From Streptomyces inusitatus (GTDB taxonomy: Bacteria; Actinomycetota; Actinomycetes; Streptomycetales; Streptomycetaceae), in contig NZ_BMWG01000009.1 of NCBI RefSeq assembly GCF_014651115.1, forward strand, positions 1 to 64,000: DNA of 64,000 nucleotides. The letters run 5' to 3'. The notes under the pieces were generated by a model. That model made no database searches. It was not told where the DNA came from and saw only the letters and a program-made list of their open reading frames with translations. The position numbers and the translations under genes were made by a program. Shown in pieces: positions 26,234 to 34,127 of this stretch. Numbering within the stretch: position 1 is the stretch's first letter; every line of letters begins with the position of its first letter.

Positions 26234-27161
26234 GCCGAGCACCCACGGCGGCCCGGGGTGGGTCCCCCGCACGGCGTCGCATGTGGACGAAGTCGCTGCC
26301 GGGGGTGTGTGGGCGCCGTGCGGGTACCGGTCGGAGACGGCCGCGCTGCGGTCGGTGCTGCTGGTCCGCCCGCCGGACAGCATCGCCGCGGTGCGACGGC
26401 CGGAAGCCTCGCTCATGCTCGGGCCGGTGGATCTCCCGGCGATGCGGGCGCAGTGCGACGCGCTGGCGGACCGTCTGCGGGACAACGAGGTCGAGGTACA
26501 CCTGACGTCCCCCGCGGCCACGCCGAACGTGGTGTTCGCGCGAGACCTGTTCTGGATGACCCCGGCCGGGGCGGTGCTGGCGCGGATGGCGTCGACACAG
26601 CGGGCCGGCGAGGAACGGCATGCCGCGCTCGCACTGGCCGGGGCCGGGTTCCCGATCCTGCGCACGGTGTCCGGCACCGCCGTGTTCGAGGGCGCCGACG
26701 CGCTGTGGATCGACCCGTCGACGGTGATCGTCGGTACCGGGTTCCGCACGAACGCGGCCGGCGCGGCCGAGGTCGCCTCTGCGGTCGCGGGACTGGGGGC
26801 GCGGGTGGTGACGGTGCCGCTGGCGCCGGGCGTACAGCATCTGCTGGGGACGGTGGTGTTCCTCGACTCGTCCACCGCCGTCATCCACCGCGCGGCGGCC
26901 CCACCGGAGTTGACGGCGCTGCTCGCCGAGTACGGCTATCGGGTGATCGCACTGCCGCCGGACGAGGAACTGCTGGTACGGCGCGGGATGAACCTGCTGG
27001 TGCTCGCGCCGGGGCGGGTGCTGATGCCCGCCGGCTGCCCGGGAATCCGGCGGACGCTGGAGCGGGCGGGTGTGGCCGTCGACGAGATCGGCATCGGCGA
27101 GTATCTGCGGGCGGCCGGCGGGATCGGCTGTGTGGTCGGGGTGGTGCGCCGTGAGCGCTGA
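26208..27161 (+). CDS. Amidinotransferase/dimethylarginine dimethylaminohydrolase family enzyme
   Basis: A 317-aa member of the guanidino-group-modifying superfamily. PNVVFARDLFWMTP supplies the substrate Asp, FEGADALWID the following acidic strand, GVQHLLGTVVFLD the catalytic His, and GGIGCVVGV the nucleophilic Cys (about C308). Members hydrolyse arginine or methylarginines or transfer an amidino group. The final motif differs from the HCxT usually seen. Start: ATG 26208 with AGAGAGG upstream, overlapping the sulfotransferase gene. Last gene of the operon. It hints that a guanidine or arginine-derived unit is part of the product, or that a peptide Arg is modified. Confidence 0.82.
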   Translation: MPVTSTGSEPSTHGGPGWVPRTASHVDEVAAGGVWAPCGYRSETAALRSVLLVRPPDSIAAVRRPEASLMLGPVDLPAMRAQCDALADRLRDNEVEVHLTSPAATPNVVFARDLFWMTPAGAVLARMASTQRAGEERHAALALAGAGFPILRTVSGTAVFEGADALWIDPSTVIVGTGFRTNAAGAAEVASAVAGLGARVVTVPLAPGVQHLLGTVVFLDSSTAVIHRAAAPPELTALLAEYGYRVIALPPDEELLVRRGMNLLVLAPGRVLMPAGCPGIRRTLERAGVAVDEIGIGEYLRAAGGIGCVVGVVRRER

Positions 27162-27168
27162 GAGCCGG

Positions 27169-27591
27169 TCACTCGGCCGAATACTGAGGCGGATACACCG
27201 TGGGGTCGTCCAGCGGCACCTTCAGCCAAGAGATCATCTGCCGGAGCTGGTGGTACGCCGCGAGCCGCTGCTCGTCGGAGTCGGCCTCCTCCGCGGCCGC
27301 GATCGGCTCCCACAGGCGCGGCACCATCACCGGCCCGAGTTCGAGCAGGCCGCCGCTGCCGCCGGTGGCCCACTTCGCCAGCACATACCGGACGATCGCG
27401 CCGACCGGGATGTCCAGGTTCCGGGACATGCCGCGCACGGTCTCCAGCGGATCGAGGAGCCCGTAGTCGACCACCTCCGACTTGAAGTTGGCATGCGGGT
27501 CGTCCGGTGGCCAGCACCGTTCCCACCGGCGCAGCCGAACCGCCGGCGTACCGGTCGCGTCGTAGGTCAGGTCGTCCATGTCGCCATCCAT
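27169..27591 (-). CDS. DUF6027 family protein
   Basis: A 140-aa acidic protein common in Streptomyces. The stretch WPPDDPHANFKSEV, LLDPLETVRGMS, VRYVLAKWATGGSGGL and AAYHQLRQMISWLK is the family pattern as I recall it. Function unknown. It is convergent with the amidinotransferase gene (7-nt gap) and divergent from the small peptide gene. Its ATG at 27591 has AAGGTGG upstream; 27579 is an alternative. It may be a bystander rather than part of the cluster. Confidence 0.8.
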   Translation of the reverse strand: MDGDMDDLTYDATGTPAVRLRRWERCWPPDDPHANFKSEVVDYGLLDPLETVRGMSRNLDIPVGAIVRYVLAKWATGGSGGLLELGPVMVPRLWEPIAAAEEADSDEQRLAAYHQLRQMISWLKVPLDDPTVYPPQYSAE

Positions 27592-27666
27592 GCCGCCACC
27601 TTAAGGGCGGCACCGAGCTTGTCCGACCGGACAGGAATGAACACCGGAGCAAGGAAAGGAGTACCA

Positions 27667-27798
27667 GTGAACGAGAACCTTCGTGAGGAGCAAGTCGCGC
27701 TCGTTCCGGCCGACTCGGGCACCGCGACCAGCGGCGCCGCCACGGCCGACGACGAGGCGATCCGCCAGCAGCTGCGCAGCCTCGGCTACCGCATCTGA
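27667..27798 (+). CDS. 43-aa peptide, candidate RiPP precursor
   Basis: GTG at 27667 follows an excellent site (AAGGAAAGGAG). The peptide has an acidic leader-like half (MNENLREEQVALVPADSG), a Ser/Thr/Ala/Gly middle, and a basic helix-like end DDEAIRQQLRSLGYRI. Its stop is followed within 8 nt by a strong terminator, then by a cobalamin radical SAM gene. That is the layout of many precursor genes, where the peptide is made in excess of the enzyme. It contains Tyr41 (possible sulfation site) and two Arg in the last seven residues (possible amidinohydrolase or methylation sites). I do not recognise a known precursor family. A regulatory or chaperone-like small protein is the alternative. Confidence 0.6.
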   Translation: MNENLREEQVALVPADSGTATSGAATADDEAIRQQLRSLGYRI

Positions 27799-27805
27799 CC
27801 ACAAC

Positions 27806-27839
27806 CGCCCCGGCCCTCCCGCACGGGCGGGCCGGGGCG
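27806..27839 (+). terminator. Strong hairpin after the small peptide gene
   Basis: CGCCCCGGCC at 27806-27815 pairs perfectly with 27830-27839, with three more inner pairs (CCC/GGG) around a GCAC tetraloop. Starting 7 nt after the stop codon, it should limit readthrough into the radical SAM gene and so keep the peptide mRNA abundant. Confidence 0.8.
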
Positions 27840-27967
27840 TCCCCTCGAAGGAGGCCGAGCGGGTGCTCCCTCGAACGTCGTAGCCAGTTGGACAACCACA
27901 TTTCGCACGGTGTACGGCGTGCAATCGCCGCGGGAACCTGGCGGCCTGGCGGCATAGGGGCAGAAAA

Positions 27968-29953
27968 GTGAGCCAGTCCATATTTCCGTTACCACGACCA
28001 CGTTCACGTTCACGGGAAAAGCACCGGTGCGCGCTGATCGTGCAACAGGGCGCCTGGGACATGCCCAAGGAATCGATGCCGCTCGCCGCCGGTTATCTGA
28101 CCGCCGCGGCACGGGCCGATCCCCTGGTGGGGCCCGAGTTCGACGTGAGAATACAGAACTTCCGCGGCGGGGAATCGCTCGGCTCGATGGCGCGCACGAT
28201 CTTCTCCGGGGTCGTGCCGGACGTGCTGGCTTTCTCGGTCTTCGGCTGGAACTTCAACCAGTTCGGCGCGCTCGCCGAGACCTACAAGTCGGTGCGCCCC
28301 GACGGCTGGGTCGTCTTCGGCGGAACACACGTCGCGCACCAGGCGGAACGCGTCTTCCGGCGCTTCCCCGAGGTCGACGTCGTCGCCAACGGCGAGGGCG
28401 AGTTCACTTTCCGCGATCTGCTGCTCGCCGCCCTTGAGGAGAAGCCGCCGCACGACCTCGCACAGGTGCCGGGAATCTCCTACCGCGACGAGGAAGGCAC
28501 GGTCCACACCACCGCCGAGGCACCGCGCATCGACGACCTCGACACCATTCCGTCGCCATTCCTCACCGGGGCCATCCCACTGCTCGACCACAACGGCCGG
28601 TTCCCCTACGACGTCGCGCTGATGGAGACCAACCGCGGCTGCCCGTACAAGTGCTCGTTCTGTTACTGGGGTGGCGCGGTCGGCCAGAGAATGCGCGACT
28701 TCTCCCGCGAGCGGCTGCGCGCGGAACTCGACCTCTTCGGTTATCACCGGATTCCGACGGTGGTGCTGTGCGACTCGAACTTCGGCATGCGACAGCCGGA
28801 CGCGGAGTTCGTCGAGGACCTCGTCAGGACGCGCGAGAAATACGGGTTCCCGCAGTCGCTGGAGACGTCGTGGGCGAAGAACAAGTCCAAGACGTTCCAC
28901 AACATCATCCGCCGGATGAAGGCCGAGGGGTTCCAGAGCTCGTTCACCGTGGCGCTCCAGACACTGGACGACACGGCATTGCGCGACATGGGCAGAAGCA
29001 ACATGCGGCTCAACGAGTGGAAGGACCTGGCGGCATGGCTCGCGTCGGAGGGACTCGACGCCTACGCCGAGCTGATCTGGGGCGCGCCGGGTGAGACGGT
29101 CGACTCCTTCCTGACGGGCTACGACAGGCTGTCCGAACATGTGTCCCGCATCGCCGTCTACCCACTGTTGCTGCTGCCCAACACGAACTACACGGAGAAC
29201 CGCGAGGAGCACGGCTTCGTCACCGTGCGCGGCGACAACGACGACTTCGAGTACGTTCTCGCCAACCGCACCGTCACGGTCGCGGAGAACACGATGATGC
29301 AACGGTTCATGTTCTGGGCCCGGATGATGAGCGAGAACATGTACTTCCGGCACATCTGGGTGCCACTGCGGGAGCTCGCCGGACTCACCCAGAGCGCCGT
29401 ACTGCTGCTCCTGTCGGACTGGTTCCAGGACTCGACCGATCCCGCCGTCGCCGAGCTGCTCGGCCACGGCCGCGAGTTCACCGACTCCGGCCTGATCGTC
29501 GAGTCGCTGCACAAGCTCTACGCCGACCCGCGGTTCGCTCCGGTCTTCCAGCGATGGTGGGACGAGGCGATCCTGCCAAAGGCCCCCGAACAGCACAGAC
29601 CACTACTGAACGAGATCTTCCGCTACGACAACGCGACCCGCCCGATCTACTCCGGGGCGAGTGCCGAGGACGCCGAGGTGCGCGACATCGACGGCCTGTC
29701 CCACTACATCCGCAGCGGCCTGCGATTCCAGTACGCGATGCCGCACATCCTCGACGCCATCCGCGCGAGCCGGCCTTTCGACGACGAACCCTCGCCGGTC
29801 GAACTGACCCTCGCGTATCGCGTCGGGTTCGACGACTACCTCGACAACCACGAGCTCGCGACCTACTACGCCGGCCGTTGCCTGGAGATCCAGGAGCTGA
29901 CAGCGCAGCGGACGAACACTGTGCACCGCGACGCTTCCACCGCGTCGCCGTGA
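27968..29953 (+). CDS. Cobalamin-binding radical SAM enzyme 2
   Basis: A 661-aa enzyme. B12-binding-like domain at about 25-155 (LIVQQGAWDMPKESMPLAAG, WVVFGGTHVAHQAE, VVANGEGEFTFRDLL), then a radical SAM motif C225-x3-C229-x2-C232 in ETNRGCPYKCSFCYWG. The C-terminal 250 residues are helical. The CYWGG context belongs to a branch of B12 radical SAM proteins that differs from enzyme 1. GTG 27968 with AGGGG upstream. The 128-nt leader after the terminator suggests some separate expression. Likely modifies the adjacent 43-aa peptide or the small-molecule product by radical methylation. Confidence 0.88.
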   Translation: MSQSIFPLPRPRSRSREKHRCALIVQQGAWDMPKESMPLAAGYLTAAARADPLVGPEFDVRIQNFRGGESLGSMARTIFSGVVPDVLAFSVFGWNFNQFGALAETYKSVRPDGWVVFGGTHVAHQAERVFRRFPEVDVVANGEGEFTFRDLLLAALEEKPPHDLAQVPGISYRDEEGTVHTTAEAPRIDDLDTIPSPFLTGAIPLLDHNGRFPYDVALMETNRGCPYKCSFCYWGGAVGQRMRDFSRERLRAELDLFGYHRIPTVVLCDSNFGMRQPDAEFVEDLVRTREKYGFPQSLETSWAKNKSKTFHNIIRRMKAEGFQSSFTVALQTLDDTALRDMGRSNMRLNEWKDLAAWLASEGLDAYAELIWGAPGETVDSFLTGYDRLSEHVSRIAVYPLLLLPNTNYTENREEHGFVTVRGDNDDFEYVLANRTVTVAENTMMQRFMFWARMMSENMYFRHIWVPLRELAGLTQSAVLLLLSDWFQDSTDPAVAELLGHGREFTDSGLIVESLHKLYADPRFAPVFQRWWDEAILPKAPEQHRPLLNEIFRYDNATRPIYSGASAEDAEVRDIDGLSHYIRSGLRFQYAMPHILDAIRASRPFDDEPSPVELTLAYRVGFDDYLDNHELATYYAGRCLEIQELTAQRTNTVHRDASTASP

Positions 29954-29982
29954 CCGAGAGGCCTTGAACGGACGGCTGCCGC

Positions 29983-30002
29983 TGTCGGAGCGGCCGCCGA
30001 CA
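29983..30002 (+). terminator. Hairpin downstream of radical SAM enzyme 2
   Basis: TGTCGG (29983-29988) pairs with CCGACA (29997-30002) over an 8-nt GC-rich loop, about 30 nt after the stop codon. It probably marks the end of the biosynthetic region. Confidence 0.45.
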
Positions 30003-30077
30003 CTGCGTATAATTCCCATATTCAACCCAATAAATGGGTGTAAGTCTCCATGTCGGGTCGAATGAGGAAGCAGCAGC

Positions 30078-30539
30078 GTGGAACCGATCGTCTACCGCAA
30101 CCGGGAAGCACGGCGCGCGGTGATCGTGTCGGCCGCACTCCTCCTGTGGGGCGCACTCTCCCTGATTCGCCTGCTGCGCGGCACCGAACCCGACTTTCTC
30201 CACGCTCTGGGACTGGCGTGGCTGGCGGTCGCCCCCTTCATCCTGCGGGTGAGCCTCGGCCGGACCACCGTCGACGAGAGAGGGATCCACGCCTGGCGCC
30301 TGCTCTCCCGTCGCACATACGCCTGGCACGACATATCTGACATTACGGTCGAGGAGCGGACGAGCCGGGGCCACGGCGCCTACCGAATCGTGATCTCCCG
30401 CCCCGGGCGCCGACCCCGGCCCCTGCCCGCGCCGTACGTGGACATCCGCGCCTCGCGCACCCGGTACGAGGAGCTGCTGACCCAGGCCGCGGACCTGAGG
30501 TCGCGCCTCCGTGCCGCCCGGGACTCTCACGTGGCGTAA
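30078..30539 (+). CDS. Membrane protein with bacterial PH-like domain
   Basis: A 153-aa protein with two N-terminal membrane helices (VIVSAALLLWGALSLIRLL and ALGLAWLAVAPFILRV), then a beta-rich domain (RTTVDERGIHAWRLLSRR, AWHDISDITVEE) of the bPH_2/PH_6 type. Start GTG 30078. Likely an inner-membrane protein of unknown role, common in Streptomyces. A TATAAT lies about 65 nt upstream (30008), but no good -35 accompanies it. Confidence 0.7.
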   Translation: MEPIVYRNREARRAVIVSAALLLWGALSLIRLLRGTEPDFLHALGLAWLAVAPFILRVSLGRTTVDERGIHAWRLLSRRTYAWHDISDITVEERTSRGHGAYRIVISRPGRRPRPLPAPYVDIRASRTRYEELLTQAADLRSRLRAARDSHVA

Positions 30540-30642
30540 TCGACCTCGGCGACGTCCTGGTCGGCTGCACCACTGTGCGCCCGCCCACCAGCGACAACGG
30601 CGCCACCGCCACGGTCATCGAGACCGTTCGGCTTCGGCGATA

Positions 30643-30682
30643 CCGGTGCCGGTGCCGGTGCCGGTGCCGGTGCCGGTGCCGG
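30643..30682. repeat. Hexanucleotide tandem repeat (CCGGTG)n
   Basis: Nearly seven consecutive copies of CCGGTG between the PH-domain gene and the kinase gene. It lies outside any supported gene and is the kind of tract that varies by slippage. Confidence 0.9.
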
Positions 30683-30738
30683 GACGGTTGCCGCGCAGAC
30701 GTTCGCACTCCGCCCTTGAGCTGGGCCTCGCGTTGGTG

Positions 30739-31692
30739 TCAGCCGCTGATGCCTGCGGCGAAGGGCGTCGTCTTCCAGTGTTCGACCGCAGGCTTGAGGT
30801 ACTCCATCAGTCGGGGAAGCTGCGGGACCAGGGAGAGGGCGGCGATGACCCTCAGCATGGCCAGGGCGTTGACGAAGGCGAGGACCTCCTCGTCGAGCGG
30901 CCTGGTGCCGTTGCGTCGCGCGCCGCGGTTGTACGCGGCTTCGTGCTCGGGCCCGAGAGCGGCCAGGTCCCACTCGATGGGCCCCAGTGTGACAAGTTCG
31001 AAGTCGGCGTAGAGGTCGCCGTCCACCGCGTTGAAGATGTTCGCGGGCGGGGAGTCGCCGTGGATGGGCTGGAGGTCGATGCCGGGGAACCGGGCCTCGA
31101 AGGCGCCGCGTGAGCGTACGAGGGGTTCGAGGATCCGCCATTCACGTCGGGCGCGGTCGAGCTCGGCCGCTCCGATCAGGTCGGGGTGCCGGTCGAGCAG
31201 GGCGAGGCTGTCCGCGATGAACCGCGGGTCGGCCGCGGACAGGAACTCCAGCCGTCGGCCCGGGTAGGCGCGCAGCGCCGCGTGGAGGTCGGCGACGCTC
31301 TCGGCGTTCGCGACGTAGTCGGGTTCCTTGCCCCGGGCCTCCTCGACGAAGAGCCAGAAGGTCATCGAGAACCCGTCGCGCCGCACGGGTTCGGGCGGCA
31401 CGAGAGGGCTGGGCGCGATCACGGGAATTCCCTGACCGGCCAGCCACCGCGCGACGTCCAGCTCGTCCTGCTGGCGGCGCGCGATGGCGGCCAGGTCGTT
31501 CGGGCGGGGCAGGACGGTGGGAATCCGGGCCACGACCGGCGAAGGGGCAAGGTGGACGACGACGGAGAAGACGTCGTGGAGCACCGTGGGATCGGTGACG
31601 GTCAGGCCGAGCCCGCGCCCGGCCGCGACGGCCGCCGCGACGGCGGCGCCGGTGCGATCGGCGTGCTGTTGTGGTGTCAGGAAGGTGGTCAT
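30739..31692 (-). CDS. Aminoglycoside phosphotransferase-fold kinase
   Basis: A 317-aa protein of the APH/choline kinase family. The catalytic loop is IHGDSPPANIF (Brenner motif with Asp and Asn), followed by the metal-binding DFE (YADFELVTLGPIEWDLA). The N-lobe holds VVHLAPSPVVARIPT. These enzymes phosphorylate small-molecule hydroxyls, including aminoglycosides and macrolides; the substrate is unknown. It lies 72 nt downstream of the ABC-F gene on the same strand, so both are probably induced together by the upstream leader. Start: ATG 31692. Confidence 0.82.
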   Translation of the reverse strand: MTTFLTPQQHADRTGAAVAAAVAAGRGLGLTVTDPTVLHDVFSVVVHLAPSPVVARIPTVLPRPNDLAAIARRQQDELDVARWLAGQGIPVIAPSPLVPPEPVRRDGFSMTFWLFVEEARGKEPDYVANAESVADLHAALRAYPGRRLEFLSAADPRFIADSLALLDRHPDLIGAAELDRARREWRILEPLVRSRGAFEARFPGIDLQPIHGDSPPANIFNAVDGDLYADFELVTLGPIEWDLAALGPEHEAAYNRGARRNGTRPLDEEVLAFVNALAMLRVIAALSLVPQLPRLMEYLKPAVEHWKTTPFAAGISG

Positions 31693-31764
31693 GGATCCCT
31701 GGTTTCAGTGGATTGATGGATTGATGGATGTGAGCGATTCAGGGCGGTGGCGGGCGGAACCGGG

Positions 31765-33417
31765 TCAGCGCCTGCGGCCGGCGTGCAGCTCCAGCTGTTC
31801 GGCTTCGAAACGCGCGCGGAAGCCGCGATCGTGCGAGACCGCGACCACCGCCCCCGGGTACGCCGAGAGCGCCGTCTGAAGCTCCTCGACCAGGTCGAGT
31901 GCGATGTGGTTGGTCGGCTCGTCGAGGACGAGGAGGTCCGCGGGCCGGGTCACCAGGGTCGCGATCTGCAACCGCCGCCGCTGCCCCACGGACAGGGCGG
32001 CGACCGGGACGTGCAGATCCTGCTCACGGAACAGGCCCAGGGACAGGAGCTGTTCGGCGTACTCGTCCGGCGGTCCGGGCCGCCGGGCGGCGAACGCGGC
32101 GAGCAGCGGCAGCCGCGTGGCGTGCGCGGGCAGCTCCTGGGCGAGATAGCCGATCCGGGCGGGCCGGCACGCCGTGCCCGCGTCGGGCTCCAGGTCGCCC
32201 GCGAGGACGCGGAGCAGCGTCGTCTTGCCCGCGCCGTTCTCGCCGGTGACGAGGAGACGTCCTCCGGGCTCGATCGCCAGGAGCCCGTCCAGCCGCAGCC
32301 GGTCCCCGACCTGTACGTTGTCGAGCTCGGCGAGTGCGCCCCGGACCGGGCCGCCGGCCGCCGACGGCAGCGCCGTCGTGAACCGGAGCGGTACCGGCGG
32401 CTTTGCCGCCGGATCGCGCCGCAGCCGGTCCAGGCGCTCCCGCACCGAGCGCACCTGCCCGCCGAGCTTGGCCTCGCTGGAGCGGCGGTGCTTGCCGAAG
32501 CCCTGCCTCGGGTCGCGGCCGGTGGCGGCCAGCCTCCTGCCCGCTGCCTCCAGCAGTTCCTCCGCGCGGGTCACCTCCTCGACCCAGTCCGCGTACCGCT
32601 GCTCGGCTCCGCGCCGGGCGGCGGCCTTCGCGGCGCGGTAGCCCGCCCAGCCGTCGCCGTACCGGCGCACGGTGCGCTCGTCCCGGTCGACCTCCAGAAT
32701 CGTGGTGGCGATGCGCTCCAGGAAGCCGCGGTCGTGGGTGACCGCGACGACGGTGCCGGGGTGTGCGCGCAGGTGCTCCTCCAGCCAGCCCACGGCCGTC
32801 GCGTCGAGGTGGTTCGTCGGTTCGTCCAGGAGCAGCAGTTCGGGAGCCGCGGCCAGGACGCAGGCGAGCGCGAGGCGCGCCCGCTCGCCACCGGACAGTG
32901 AGCCGAGCAGGCGCTCCCGGGCGACCCGGGCCAGCCCGAGCCCGTGCATGGCGGCATCCACCCGTGCGTCCGCCTCGTAGCCGCCGCGTTCCTCGTACTC
33001 GATCAACAGCTCGCCGTACGCGGCGAGCTCCTCGTCCGGTGCGTCGGCGAGGGACTCCTCCGCCTCACGGAGCCTTCGCTCCATATCGCGCAGTTCTGCC
33101 AGAGCGAGATCGACGGCATCCTGCACGGTGCGACCCGCATCGAGGCCGAGGGTCTGGGCGAGGTGACCGGTGCCGCCGGGAAAGCGGACGGTGACCTCCC
33201 CGGCATCCGGCATCTCGCCTGCGGCGAGGAGCCTCAGCAAGGTGGACTTGCCGGAACCGTTCTCGCCGGTGACGGCGGCCTTCTCGCCCGGCCGGACGGT
33301 GAAGGAGACCTGGTCGAGAACGGTCCGGGTGCCATACGACTTGGTGACGGACTTGACGGACAGCTGCGCCACAGCGGGGACGGCGGTGGGCAGGGAGGTG
33401 GGGGCGCGGTCGCGCAT
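31765..33417 (-). CDS. ABC-F ribosome-protection ATPase
   Basis: A 550-aa soluble protein with two ABC cassettes and no membrane domain. Cassette 1: GENGSGKST, LSGGERARLALA, LLLLDEPTNHLDA. Cassette 2: GENGAGKTT, LSVGQRRRLQIA, LLVLDEPTNHIA. The helical linker between them (about residues 240-330, rich in Arg and Glu) is the part that reaches the peptidyl-transferase centre in resistance ABC-F proteins such as OleB, VmlR or MsrE. Start ATG 33417 is chosen because AGGGAAAG lies just upstream; ATG 33435 is an alternative. That site falls inside a small AGGG/CCCT hairpin, consistent with translational control. Likely confers resistance to a ribosome-targeting antibiotic. Confidence 0.88.
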   Translation of the reverse strand: MRDRAPTSLPTAVPAVAQLSVKSVTKSYGTRTVLDQVSFTVRPGEKAAVTGENGSGKSTLLRLLAAGEMPDAGEVTVRFPGGTGHLAQTLGLDAGRTVQDAVDLALAELRDMERRLREAEESLADAPDEELAAYGELLIEYEERGGYEADARVDAAMHGLGLARVARERLLGSLSGGERARLALACVLAAAPELLLLDEPTNHLDATAVGWLEEHLRAHPGTVVAVTHDRGFLERIATTILEVDRDERTVRRYGDGWAGYRAAKAAARRGAEQRYADWVEEVTRAEELLEAAGRRLAATGRDPRQGFGKHRRSSEAKLGGQVRSVRERLDRLRRDPAAKPPVPLRFTTALPSAAGGPVRGALAELDNVQVGDRLRLDGLLAIEPGGRLLVTGENGAGKTTLLRVLAGDLEPDAGTACRPARIGYLAQELPAHATRLPLLAAFAARRPGPPDEYAEQLLSLGLFREQDLHVPVAALSVGQRRRLQIATLVTRPADLLVLDEPTNHIALDLVEELQTALSAYPGAVVAVSHDRGFRARFEAEQLELHAGRRR

Positions 33418-33484
33418 AGGGCTTTCCCTGGGCATGCGAAGGGTCTACGGACAGCAGTAACGGCGGCATCGGCCGTGCCCGGAC

Positions 33485-33508
33485 TCAGACGAAGAAGAGG
33501 AAAGCCAT
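33485..33508 (-). CDS. Leader peptide MAFLFFV upstream of the ABC-F gene
   Basis: ATG at 33508 follows GGTGAGG, and the seven-codon frame ends in TGA, 50-70 nt before the ABC-F start. A short hydrophobic leader before an ABC-F gene, with the downstream ribosome site in a hairpin, is the classic arrangement for drug-induced ribosome stalling. The intervening RNA contains several GC-rich inverted repeats that could form alternative structures. Confidence 0.6.
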   Translation of the reverse strand: MAFLFFV

Positions 33509-33523
33509 ACCCTCACCATAACA

Positions 33524-33536
33524 AGACGAATCGTCT
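33524..33536. promoter_or_regulatory. Perfect palindrome AGACGA-A-TCGTCT upstream of the leader
   Basis: Six-base arms around one central base, just upstream of the leader-peptide start on the minus strand and near the expected promoter. Such palindromes are typical operators for TetR-type repressors. No TetR gene is adjacent, so the regulator, if any, is elsewhere. Confidence 0.5.
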
Positions 33537-33540
33537 CGCC

Positions 33541-34127
33541 TCAACTCGCGCGACACGAATCCGTGGCAAGCACCCCGCTCCTCCCTGGGCGGCGAGACAG
33601 GGGAAGCCATCATCGGCGACCGGGACGAAGCCGCGACCGGCCCCGCGAACTCGATCTCGCCTCCCGGCCGGCGTCGCCCCAGTGCCGACAGCCATATCCG
33701 TATCCGTACGATCCCGCCGCCGTGGGCGGCCTTTCGGGGCTCCGGGGGTCTTGGGGGGCTCGGGCTCCTCGGCGGGGTGCGCTCCGGAACCGGCCCGGCG
33801 TTCGGCAAACCACTCTTTCGAGGGGCGCTCAAGGAGGGGCGCGGGGATGTTTCCGGGCGTTTGAGAGAGGGGCGGCAGTCAGAAGTGCGCCCGGTGTGAC
33901 GGGGGTGACGGGGGTGAAGCACGAAGGGAGAAGGTTGTGCGACGGCATCGGTGAAGCCGTCCGGCAAACCGGTGCGGGTGGTTTGGCGAGGAGCCGTCAG
34001 CGTCGCTTTTCGTACTTCTCCGACTGTGCTCTGATCCTCCATCGGTCCCGGCTCCGCCGGGGCCGTGCCCGTGGTCCGGCCATCCGGACACACCCCCCCC
34101 CAGCAGCGCCGAACAAGGGGAAGAACT
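33541..34127. other. 587-nt intergenic region without a supported gene
   Basis: Several frames are open only because of high GC; none has a ribosome site or a family pattern. A C-tract lies at about 34092-34100, and the AAGGGG ribosome site for the next gene is at 34115-34120. It must carry the promoter of the DUF11 gene. Confidence 0.5.

Noticed and set aside
27863..27883. Six-codon frame MLPRTS with AAGGAGG upstream, between the terminator and radical SAM gene 2
   Set aside because: The ribosome site is striking, but a six-codon frame cannot be supported alone. It may be a leader or chance.
30008..30013. TATAAT before the PH-domain gene
   Set aside because: Consensus -10, but no acceptable -35 at 16-18 nt. 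Left as a possibility only.
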